A DNA stretch of 15,948 nt from Flavobacteriales bacterium (GTDB lineage Bacteria; Bacteroidota; Bacteroidia; Flavobacteriales; Flavobacteriaceae). A program made the position numbers and the translations under genes. The notes under the pieces are model-generated. The model made no database searches, was not told the DNA's origin, and worked only from the letters and a program-made list of their open reading frames with translations. Of this stretch, positions 7,784 through 14,688 are shown one piece after another (positions within the stretch are counted from its first letter, which is position 1; each line of letters begins with the position of its first letter). The DNA is taken from positions 1,366 through 17,313 of the forward strand of contig JALVKK010000024.1 of assembly GCA_027033875.1 (NCBI GenBank), written 5' to 3'.

Positions 7784-9379
7784 TTACTTCTGATATGCCA
7801 ATTGCCAGATAATTTGAAAAATAAAACGGGTTCGTTTTTCCAAAATATCAAAACTGACACGTTCGGGGGTATCAGTCGGTTCGTGGTAATCATTATAAAC
7901 ACTACTCCCGAAAAAATATATAACCGGTATATTTTTTTTCATAAAATGCGTATAATCGGATGCTTCTACCAAAGGTTTATATTTAAGAGTGATATTATCG
8001 TTATATGACTGAATATTATCGAGGTTTTTCTTAAAACTTGTTTTATTATAGCCGTTAAAAGAAACATTAATCGGATAAAATTCTGGTAATTCATCATCAT
8101 ATTTTAAATCTCTCAAACGTCCCAGTTTGTGTAGTTCAACGACAGCTATGGTTTTGTCTAACGGAACTACCGGATGGTCCAAGTAAAAACGGGAACCAAT
8201 CATATTCTGTTCTCTACCCGAAAAATTAATAAAAACCAAATGGCGTCTGGGAACAAAACCGGAATCTTTGGCGATATTGAAAGCTTCTGCAATTTCAAAA
8301 GTCGCTGCTACTCCGGAAGCATTATCATTGGCTGAAGGGTAAATTTTACCGTCGTGTTTACCTTGTCCGTCATAATGACTTAAAATAATTACATATTCGT
8401 CACTTTCCGGATTACCTTCCAAAATACCGATTGCATTAATTCCTTCAACTACATCATTTTTATTTTGATAATTAATATGAATCGGGACACTGTATTTTCT
8501 GGTTTTTTTGGTATAATGAATATCTTCGGGATTATCATAGCCGGTTATATCAGCAAAAATATCTTTATTGATAAAAAAATCGTAAACCGAATCTTTTTTT
8601 ACGGAAATTTCCAAATGTTTTTTAGTAAAATGTTTTCTGAAATTTCTCCAAAAATAATCGTGATAATAAGGTTCGTAATATAACATAACTTTGGCGCCGT
8701 GTTTCATAGCGGCATTACGTCTCAATATATAGCCTTTGATCGGATCGCTACTCCAAACAGAGCGTAAGTTTTTTCCGGAATACGGGTCAATTTCATTTGA
8801 AATGATAAAATTTCCGTATTTATCACGCGGCTCTCCCCCGACTACCAAAACAATTTTATTTTTTACATCCTGATATGCATAGTCGTTGTATTTCGGATCT
8901 TCTATACCATATCCGGCAAAAACAACCTCCTTATCATTTATGTCTATTTTATCGTGTGGAAAAAATGAAATAAAATCTTCACCGAACTGATATTCCTTTA
9001 CATCGGTTTCCAATACAACCGAAGGTTTGTCATTCTGAGTTGCCGTATATTTTTGAAAATAACCGTCTAACTCTTTCGGAAACAACAATTGTTGTTCAAC
9101 AAAATAATCCCAAATATATTTAGCTGCCTTATTGGCGCCGCGTTTGCCTGTTTCCCGACCTTCCATAGTCGAATCAGCCAAACGATAAACATGGTACTCC
9201 AATTCGGGGGACTTAATGCTTTCGGCAAAAATTTCAGATAATGTCGGTTTATGTTTAGCTTTTTTCTTTTCTTTTTCTTCTAAACCGTATTTTTCGTTCA
9301 GCTCCTTTTTTTTGGAACCGCAAGCGTAAATACTCAAAAGTAAAATAAAGGTTGTAATAAAAAATAGACGTAATTTCAT
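7784..9379 (-). CDS. M28-family peptidase-like lipoprotein with PA domain and altered active site
   Basis: 531 aa. Lipoprotein signal peptide with lipobox SIYAC (C20), then a Lys/Glu-rich linker (22-47). The residues after Cys are basic, unlike the acidic surface-export signals described in some Bacteroidota, so a periplasm-facing anchor is my guess. A PA-like domain (about 150-290, with VVFAGYGIED and DVKNKIVLVV) precedes the M28 domain (about 310-530). Metal-site blocks: SHYD (H335), ANDNASG (D352), FSGRE (R389, E390), ELHKLGR (H417) and DYHEPTDT (H499). Active M28 enzymes have GEE at the third block (first Glu is the general base) and NLDM at the fourth (Asp is a zinc ligand). Here these read GRE and ELHK, so catalysis is doubtful. 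The family call is strong; activity is uncertain. A candidate promoter lies about 115 bp upstream. Confidence 0.85.
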   Translation of the reverse strand: MKLRLFFITTFILLLSIYACGSKKKELNEKYGLEEKEKKKAKHKPTLSEIFAESIKSPELEYHVYRLADSTMEGRETGKRGANKAAKYIWDYFVEQQLLFPKELDGYFQKYTATQNDKPSVVLETDVKEYQFGEDFISFFPHDKIDINDKEVVFAGYGIEDPKYNDYAYQDVKNKIVLVVGGEPRDKYGNFIISNEIDPYSGKNLRSVWSSDPIKGYILRRNAAMKHGAKVMLYYEPYYHDYFWRNFRKHFTKKHLEISVKKDSVYDFFINKDIFADITGYDNPEDIHYTKKTRKYSVPIHINYQNKNDVVEGINAIGILEGNPESDEYVIILSHYDGQGKHDGKIYPSANDNASGVAATFEIAEAFNIAKDSGFVPRRHLVFINFSGREQNMIGSRFYLDHPVVPLDKTIAVVELHKLGRLRDLKYDDELPEFYPINVSFNGYNKTSFKKNLDNIQSYNDNITLKYKPLVEASDYTHFMKKNIPVIYFFGSSVYNDYHEPTDTPERVSFDILEKRTRFIFQIIWQLAYQK

Positions 9380-9494
9380 AGGTTTGTTATATTGCCAATA
9401 AAAAATTTTAATTAATTATAATTGAAAATTTGTATATATTTTTAATGTATAACAAAAAAATGGTTTTAAAAAGACATTTTTGTTGTATAACTTA

Positions 9495-9522
9495 CAAAGA
9501 TACATATTTTTTGAAAATCAAA
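9495..9522 (-). promoter_or_regulatory. Candidate promoter for the M28 lipoprotein gene
   Basis: On the minus strand, TATCTTTG (9495-9502) matches the Bacteroidota -7 consensus TAnnTTTG, with TTTG (9519-9522) upstream. Their spacing is 16 nt rather than the usual 19 or so, so the pair is only moderately convincing. It would give a leader of about 110 nt containing the imperfect inverted repeat at 9446-9491. Confidence 0.4.
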
Positions 9523-9738
9523 TTTTATACAATTTAAAAACTTATTTTTAAAAAATACGACTCTTACAATCTCACTAACTGTTTAGTTCTTATAATTTTT
9601 TCTTATTCGGGTATTTACAAGTAACCGACATCGGATATTGACAATAATCGGTACAGGCTGTCAAACATCAGAAAAATCATAAGCAAAAATAAGGCTTAGT
9701 GTAATAAAAACAGCTAAAAAAACACAATAACACAATGT

Positions 9739-9769
9739 TTTGTCAATCAAAAAAATATTCATAAATTTG
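9739..9769 (+). promoter_or_regulatory. Bacteroidota sigma-70-type promoter of the rplM operon
   Basis: TTTG (9739-9742), exactly 19 nt, then TAAATTTG (9762-9769). This matches the TTTG-N19-TAnnTTTG promoter pattern of the phylum. Transcription would start about 7 nt further on, leaving a leader of roughly 30 nt before the rplM ATG at 9808. Confidence 0.8.
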
Positions 9770-9807
9770 CAGACCGTTTTAAAGACGAATTTTATTAATT
9801 AAATTGA

Positions 9808-10269
9808 ATGACAGTGAATACTTTGAGTTACAAAACAATTTCGGCAAATGACAAGACCGTTACCAAGGAATGGGTTCTTGTCGATGCAGAAGGACAGACA
9901 TTAGGTCGATTGGCTTCGAAAGTTGCCAAATTGATCAGAGGAAAACATAAGCCTAATTTTACGCCGCATGTAGATTGTGGTGATAATGTTGTGGTTATCA
10001 ATGCAGACAAAATTGTATTGACCGGCAACAAATGGCAAGATAAGGTTTATGTAAGACACACCGGTTATCCGGGTGGAAGACGTGAAATAACAGCAGAAAA
10101 AATGATGGCTAAGCACCCAATTCGTTTAGTCGAAAATGCTGTTAAAGGGATGTTACCCAAAAACAAATTGGGACGTAAGATTTATCATAATCTTTATGTA
10201 TATGCCGGTGCGGAACACAAACACGAAGCACAAAAACCTAAAAAAATTGATTTAAACGAATTTAAATAA
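9808..10269 (+). CDS. rplM: 50S ribosomal protein L13
   Basis: 153 aa, normal length. L13 is an early-assembling large-subunit protein. Typical blocks are visible: WVLVDAEGQTLGRLAS (about 22-37), GDNVVVINADKI (about 58-69), RHTGYPGG (about 83-90) and the VKGMLPKNKLGR segment (about 112-123). It is the first gene of rplM-rpsI-rpsB-tsf, preceded by a consensus promoter. Its TAA stop shares one base with the rpsI start codon (TAATG), implying coupled translation of L13 and S9, a gene pair conserved across bacteria. Confidence 0.97.
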   Translation: MTVNTLSYKTISANDKTVTKEWVLVDAEGQTLGRLASKVAKLIRGKHKPNFTPHVDCGDNVVVINADKIVLTGNKWQDKVYVRHTGYPGGRREITAEKMMAKHPIRLVENAVKGMLPKNKLGRKIYHNLYVYAGAEHKHEAQKPKKIDLNEFK

Positions 10270-10655
10270 TGGATACAATTCATACCATAGGAAGAAGAAA
10301 AACATCGGTAGCGAGAGTTTTCTTAAATGAAGGAACCGGAAAAATTACTATCAACGGAAGGGATTTGAATGAATATTTCACCGTTCCCGCTCACCTTAAA
10401 ACGATAGCGTTTCCCTTTGTCGTAACCGAAACCGAAGGTAAATTTGATATCAAAGCTACTTTAAAAGGCGGTGGTATTACCGGACAAGCAGAAGCGTTGC
10501 GTTTGGGTATCGCCAGAGCATTGGTCGAAGTTAATCCCGAATATAAACCTTTGTTGAAAAAAGAAAAATTAATGACCAGAGACCCGCGTATGGTTGAACG
10601 CAAGAAATACGGACAACCCAAAGCCCGTAAGAAATTCCAATTCTCCAAACGTTAA
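10269..10655 (+). CDS. rpsI: 30S ribosomal protein S9
   Basis: 128 aa. The N-terminal GRRKTSVARV (8-17) and the basic C-terminal tail ending in SKR are diagnostic; in known ribosomes the C-terminal Arg reaches the P-site tRNA anticodon region. The glycine-rich GGGITGQAEA block and the RDPRMVERKKYG segment are also present. Start overlaps the rplM stop by one base. A 95-nt structured gap separates it from rpsB. Confidence 0.97.
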   Translation: MDTIHTIGRRKTSVARVFLNEGTGKITINGRDLNEYFTVPAHLKTIAFPFVVTETEGKFDIKATLKGGGITGQAEALRLGIARALVEVNPEYKPLLKKEKLMTRDPRMVERKKYGQPKARKKFQFSKR

Positions 10656-10676
10656 TCACATCAATTTAATCTGTTC

Positions 10677-10739
10677 TTAGTTTAGCATCCAAATGCATCC
10701 CGTATTGGTGCATTGCTAATTTTACGGAACGTAAACTAA
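10677..10739 (+). promoter_or_regulatory. Structured rpsB leader with two mutually exclusive folds (candidate S2 autoregulatory element)
   Basis: Outer stem: TTAGTTTA (10677-10684) pairs perfectly with TAAACTAA (10732-10739). Enclosed hairpin: AATGCA (10692-10697) with TGCATT (10709-10714), extended inward by CC/GG (10699-10700 with 10707-10708) and outward by GC/GC (10685-10686 with 10715-10716). Alternative hairpin: TTTACG (10721-10726), loop GAA, CGTAAA (10730-10735). The 3' arm of the alternative hairpin shares TAAA with the outer stem, so the two cannot form together. The element ends 11 nt before the rpsB ATG. No intrinsic terminator U-tract is present, which points to translation-level control. 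S2 represses its own mRNA in Escherichia coli; extending this to the present element is inference. Confidence 0.6.
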
Positions 10740-10750
10740 AAAAATAACAA

Positions 10751-11584
10751 ATGAAAAAAGTAGATATTCAAGAATTATTAAATGCCGGCGCACACTTCGG
10801 ACACTTAACCAAAAAATGGAATCCGAATATGGCGCGATACATTTACGGCAAAAAAAATGGTATTCACATCATCAATTTATACAAAACAGCCGCTAAGATA
10901 GAAGAAGCTCAAAAAGCCTTGAAACAAATAGCGTCTGCCGGTAGAAAAATTTTATATGTTTCTACCAAAAAACAGGCTAAACATATCATTAGCGAAAATG
11001 CTCAAAAAGTTAATATGCCCTATATCGCCGAAAGGTGGCCGGGTGGTATGTTGACCAATTTTGTTACGATTCGTAAAGCCGTAAAAAAAATGGCTGCGAT
11101 TGACAAAATGAAAAAAGACGGTTCTTACGATACTTTGTCAAAAAAAGAGAAACTGCAAACCGACCGTTTGCGAGCTAAATTAGAAAAAAACTTAGGTTCA
11201 ATCGTTGACATGACCCGTTTACCTGCAGCTTTAATTGTTGTTGACATCAACAAAGAACACGTTGCGGTTGCCGAAGCCAATAAATTGGGAATTCCGGTTT
11301 TTGCCATGGTCGATACCAACACCGACCCGCGCAAAGTTACTTTTCCTATTCCGGCTAATGACGATGCTTCAAAATCCATAGAATTGGTTATGGAATATCT
11401 AACAGAAGCTATCGCCGAAGGTTTGTCTATCAGAAAAGAAGAAAGAGAAAAAGCTAAAGCTGAAAAAGAAGCTGCTAAATTAATGGCTGAAAAACAAGAA
11501 GCGGAAAAGGAAGTCAAAAAAGAGGTTGAACCCGTTGCTGAAGAAGTAGCAGAAGAAGTAAATACTGAAAACAAAGAAAAATAA
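10751..11584 (+). CDS. rpsB: 30S ribosomal protein S2
   Basis: 277 aa. The S2 signature AGAHFGHLTKKWNPNM (12-27), the YVSTKKQAK and RWPGGMLTNF blocks and the C-proximal LGIPVFAMVDTNTDP segment are all present. S2 joins the small subunit late and is often autoregulated. Residues from about 233 form a Lys/Glu/Ala-rich tail, low in complexity and probably flexible or helical; such tails vary between species. A structured leader precedes the gene, and tsf follows after 32 nt, the usual rpsB-tsf pairing. Confidence 0.97.
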   Translation: MKKVDIQELLNAGAHFGHLTKKWNPNMARYIYGKKNGIHIINLYKTAAKIEEAQKALKQIASAGRKILYVSTKKQAKHIISENAQKVNMPYIAERWPGGMLTNFVTIRKAVKKMAAIDKMKKDGSYDTLSKKEKLQTDRLRAKLEKNLGSIVDMTRLPAALIVVDINKEHVAVAEANKLGIPVFAMVDTNTDPRKVTFPIPANDDASKSIELVMEYLTEAIAEGLSIRKEEREKAKAEKEAAKLMAEKQEAEKEVKKEVEPVAEEVAEEVNTENKEK

Positions 11585-11616
11585 ACATCTATTAATCAAT
11601 CAAAAAAAGTAAAGTT

Positions 11617-12591
11617 ATGGCAGATATAAAAGCCGCAGATGTAAAAAAATTAAGAGATATGACCGGTGCCGGTATGATGGATTGTAAAAAGGCATTGGTA
11701 GAAGCAAATGGCGATTTTGATGAAGCAATTGCCGTTTTGCGCAAAAAAGGACAAAAAGTAGCCGCTAAACGTGCCGACCGAGAATCTTCGGAAGGGGTAG
11801 CCGTAGCGAGAGTAAATACCGATAATACCAGAGGTGTTGTTTTCACCTTAAACTGTGAAACGGATTTTGTGGCAAAAAATGATGATTTTGTCAATTTGGC
11901 TAACAAAATGGCTGATATTGCCATGAATTATAATACCAAAGATGAGTTTTTGGCGGCACCTTTTGAAGACGGTACCATTGGCGATAAAGTCATCGAACAA
12001 ACCGGTGTGATCGGTGAAAAAATAGAAATCGGCGATTTTAAATCTTTGGAAGCACCTTTTGTTGGTTCTTATGTACATGCCAACAAAAAAATAGCTTCGT
12101 TAGCCGGATTATCCAAGGCTGTTGATAATGCTGAGGAAGTGGCTAGAAACGTTGCTATGCAAGTAGCAGCTATGAGACCTTTGGTATTAAGTTATAAAGA
12201 TTTTACTCCGGAATTTCTCGAAGCCGAAACCGGTGCGCGTATTGCAGCTATCGAAAAAGACAATATCGAATTGGCTCGATTGGGTAAAACCTTAAAACAT
12301 GTTCCCAAATATATTTCAAAAGCGCAATTGCCCGATGAAGTTATAGCGCAAGCTAAAGCTGATATCGAAGCTGAACTGAAAGCGCAAGGTAAACCCGAAA
12401 AAATTTGGGATCGTATTGTGCCGGGTAAATTGCAACGTTTTATCGATGATAATACTACTTTGGATAAAGAGGCTTGCTTGCTCGATCAAGATTATATCAA
12501 AGACGGTAATATGACTGTTGATGCTTACGTAAAAAGCATTGACTCCGAACTTGAAATTACAGGGTTTCAAAGAGTTGCCTTAGGCGACTGA
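11617..12591 (+). CDS. tsf: Elongation factor Ts
   Basis: 324 aa. Nucleotide-exchange factor that recycles EF-Tu-GDP in the cytoplasm. The N-terminal UBA-like region carries LRDMTGAGMMDCKKAL (12-27), and the EF-Tu contact motif TDFV is at residues 82-85 in NCETDFVAKND. Two core subdomains follow (about 90-300). The length is longer than Escherichia coli EF-Ts and matches Bacteroidota forms as I know them. It is the last gene of the operon, followed within 25 bp by a strong hairpin terminator. Confidence 0.96.
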   Translation: MADIKAADVKKLRDMTGAGMMDCKKALVEANGDFDEAIAVLRKKGQKVAAKRADRESSEGVAVARVNTDNTRGVVFTLNCETDFVAKNDDFVNLANKMADIAMNYNTKDEFLAAPFEDGTIGDKVIEQTGVIGEKIEIGDFKSLEAPFVGSYVHANKKIASLAGLSKAVDNAEEVARNVAMQVAAMRPLVLSYKDFTPEFLEAETGARIAAIEKDNIELARLGKTLKHVPKYISKAQLPDEVIAQAKADIEAELKAQGKPEKIWDRIVPGKLQRFIDDNTTLDKEACLLDQDYIKDGNMTVDAYVKSIDSELEITGFQRVALGD

Positions 12592-12613
12592 TACTTGTTT
12601 TTCATAATGTAAT

Positions 12614-12646
12614 AAAAACGGGTGCCGAAAAAGGTTCCCGTTTTTT
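12614..12646. terminator. Bidirectional intrinsic terminator between tsf and the porin gene
   Basis: AAAAACGGG (12614-12622) pairs with CCCGTTTTT (12637-12645), with an inner CC/GG pair block (12625-12626 with 12633-12634) separated by a small internal loop. A T6 run follows the stem on the plus strand, and an A5 run precedes it, giving a U-run on the minus strand. It can therefore stop both tsf transcription and the convergent porin transcript. Confidence 0.88.
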
Positions 12647-12659
12647 ATTCGTAAAATCC

Positions 12660-14594
12660 TTAATTAAAAAATATCCAGCGTAACCCGAAACGAATATTAA
12701 AATCGCGATATGGTTGTAGAGGTGCCGTGTAATAATTCGGATACTTTTGCTTTAATACAGCATTGAGATGTTGCAGTTTAAAATAAAACCGGAAGCGCTT
12801 AATTTTAAAGTTAACAAAATAATCCACAATTGGATACCCGCCTGTTTTTTGATAATTCTGAATGAGAAAATCCGCTAATACAGGATTGTATGCACGAGCA
12901 TAAAAGTCTTCAAAATATTTGGCGGTTAAACCGCTTTGTACATACAGATTGTGTTGAAAAAAATAATGAGAATAAAACAAACTACCTCGTAGTACATAAG
13001 AAGGTAATGATAAAATCTCGCTGCCTACCAAAACTTTTTGTAACAATATATCACCCGAGACACCCCAGTGTTTGTATCGATAGTCATTTTGATATTTGAG
13101 AGCCGTATATTTTATTCCGGTCGTATTTTGACGTGGTAACGAATCTTGTCCGAAATACGAATAATTATTAATAATAATTTGATTAACAGAAAGTTTACCT
13201 AATATTTTATGCGTCAAATTTGCTTGCAATTTTTGAGTCAATACATTTTTAAATTCGGGGTGATACCAATTATATTTATCATAAGCACTTTGGTACAAAA
13301 TAAATTTGAAATCAGGTCTTTTGGAAATACTTTTAAGCCGGACAGACAGAGTAAAATCATTGGGTAAATCGTAAGTTGCTACGGCATTCAAATAATAACC
13401 GGCAATATTATTGGTAAAACCGATATTCAGCTGTCCGTTTAAAGATAATTTTTCGAATCTTACTTGCAATGCATTATCGAGTGATAAATCGTTATATTCT
13501 ATAAACTTCGGGTAAGTCTGTCCGTTTAACATTTTTGTACTATCCAAACTGTAATATTGATACAAATAACGGATACCGCTTTCCAGTTTAAAGCCTTTGA
13601 TTTTAAACTCTAAACCCGAAAAATTTTCAAAAGATTTGAGATAAAGACTGTCTTTAAACTTACCGGTTACTTGTGAACTGTTGCCTAAAATATCATTTGG
13701 TCCGGCTTCTGTAAATTGATACATATTGTAACGATAAGTCGTTCTGTTAAGTAAGATAAATTTGTTTTTCAGAATACCGTAAGATTGTCCGATATACAAA
13801 CGGCGTTTTTTTAGTTCGTTTTCAGCATCATTCAAATTAACCTCTATCCTACCTCTGTCTTTAAAAATATCGCCGGCCTGTTCAAACTGTAAAAGATTTT
13901 TGATACCGCCGTTTTCTTCATTGGTTTTGTTATAAACAAAATAATAAGTTTTTAATTTATAGCGTTTATTTTTTGAAGCGTAATCAAGATTTATAAATAC
14001 TCTATCACTTTCTGCAACACTTCGTTGGTATAAGCCCAAAGAACTCAAACCTCGATAACCGGCAGCTACATTGAGTTGTGGCGTAATATTGGTAGCAAAA
14101 AACGAATTAACGATTTGTCCTTGTTTCATACCATTGATAAAACTCAAATCGGTATAAGGCGTAGGGGTTCTGAAAAAAGGCACTTGTGAATGTCGCCAAT
14201 AGTCAGTGAGTTTAGTGTCCGCAACAAATCCGGGATCTATATCCTCTGTTGTAATATCAAAAGCTAATCGGGTAAGCGGTTGTCCCGTATTTTGAAACGT
14301 TAAATATGAAAAATCATCTTTAAATAACGGATTAAATTTGTAATAATCTCTGATAGTCAAAGTAGTATCAACAGCAACCGTATCATTTTTTAGAGAAAAA
14401 ATTTTGTAGTCTGTTGCAGGCAATTTTTTGATTTTGATTTTTGTACTGTCTTTATTTGTTTTCAGATTATCAATACTATTTACGGGATCATCAAGCGTTC
14501 CTATACGACCTTTATCACCTCTTCCTTTAATAATCTGCCCTGATAAGCTCAACTGAACCGACAATAATAATATGGTAAAAAGAAATCTTTTCAC
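12660..14594 (-). CDS. Putative outer-membrane porin (Porin_10-like beta-barrel)
   Basis: 644 aa. Signal peptide 1-19 (MKRFLFTILL core, likely cleavage before Q20). After a short linker comes a region around 75-120 (DYYKFNPLFKDDFSYLTFQNTGQPL) resembling the conserved N-terminal part of the Bacteroidota putative-porin family. The rest alternates polar and aromatic residues in many predicted strands (for example RYKLKTYYFVYN, SGIRYLYQYYSL, RFRFYFKLQHLN) and ends in a strand, FGLRWIFFN, as outer-membrane barrels often do. Substrate is unknown, and the family name is from memory of its features. The reading frame starts with GTG (14594); an ATG five bases upstream is out of frame and stops after two codons. 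It converges on tsf with a shared terminator. Confidence 0.75.
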   Translation of the reverse strand: MKRFLFTILLLSVQLSLSGQIIKGRGDKGRIGTLDDPVNSIDNLKTNKDSTKIKIKKLPATDYKIFSLKNDTVAVDTTLTIRDYYKFNPLFKDDFSYLTFQNTGQPLTRLAFDITTEDIDPGFVADTKLTDYWRHSQVPFFRTPTPYTDLSFINGMKQGQIVNSFFATNITPQLNVAAGYRGLSSLGLYQRSVAESDRVFINLDYASKNKRYKLKTYYFVYNKTNEENGGIKNLLQFEQAGDIFKDRGRIEVNLNDAENELKKRRLYIGQSYGILKNKFILLNRTTYRYNMYQFTEAGPNDILGNSSQVTGKFKDSLYLKSFENFSGLEFKIKGFKLESGIRYLYQYYSLDSTKMLNGQTYPKFIEYNDLSLDNALQVRFEKLSLNGQLNIGFTNNIAGYYLNAVATYDLPNDFTLSVRLKSISKRPDFKFILYQSAYDKYNWYHPEFKNVLTQKLQANLTHKILGKLSVNQIIINNYSYFGQDSLPRQNTTGIKYTALKYQNDYRYKHWGVSGDILLQKVLVGSEILSLPSYVLRGSLFYSHYFFQHNLYVQSGLTAKYFEDFYARAYNPVLADFLIQNYQKTGGYPIVDYFVNFKIKRFRFYFKLQHLNAVLKQKYPNYYTAPLQPYRDFNIRFGLRWIFFN

Positions 14595-14613
14595 TTCATA
14601 AGCGTTTATCTGA

Positions 14614-14621
14614 CAAATTTA
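14614..14621 (-). promoter_or_regulatory. Candidate -7 element for the porin gene
   Basis: TAAATTTG on the minus strand matches the Bacteroidota -7 consensus TAnnTTTG. It lies 19 nt before the GTG start codon, implying a very short leader (about a dozen nt). No good TTTG element lies about 19 nt further upstream, so support is partial. A strong terminator just upstream makes an independent promoter here likely. Confidence 0.45.
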
Positions 14622-14647
14622 CAATTTTTATACGAGCTGTCAGCCAT

Positions 14648-14683
14648 AAAAAAAAGCTGCCATTTTGAGACAGCCTCTTTTTT
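14648..14683 (-). terminator. Intrinsic terminator after the dsbD-like gene
   Basis: On the minus strand GCTGTC (14674-14669) pairs with GGCAGC (14661-14656) around a 7-nt loop, allowing one G-U pair, and is followed by a run of eight T. A-rich sequence before the stem can extend the pairing. It begins about 5-15 nt beyond the dsbD-like TAG stop and insulates the downstream porin gene. Confidence 0.82.
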
Positions 14684-14688
14684 GTATT

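Larger units (their letters stand above)
9380..9807. other. 428-bp AT-rich divergent intergenic region
   Basis: Separates the minus-strand M28 gene from the plus-strand ribosomal operon. Besides the two promoter candidates listed separately, it holds an 8-bp direct repeat TGTATAAC (9446-9453 and 9484-9491) flanking an imperfect inverted repeat (AACAAAAAAATG against CATTTTTGTT), which would lie in the M28 leader. A second weak inverted repeat is GTAACCGA/TCGGTAC (9621-9628 and 9648-9654). I see no credible gene or tRNA here. Confidence 0.6.

Noticed and set aside
7561..7902. Small frames on both strands crossing the mutase-M28 gap
   Set aside because: They run through tandem arrays and overlap the ends of two real genes; no domain or signal supports them.
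10718..10725. TAATTTTA considered as a -7 promoter element for rpsB
   Set aside because: Last base departs from TAnnTTTG, there is no TTTG element about 19 nt upstream, and the bases are better explained by the competing hairpins.
11125..11574. 149-codon minus-strand frame
   Set aside because: Antisense to rpsB. Its Ser/Ala/Phe-rich composition mirrors the Lys/Glu/Ala-rich S2 tail, so it is a composition artefact.
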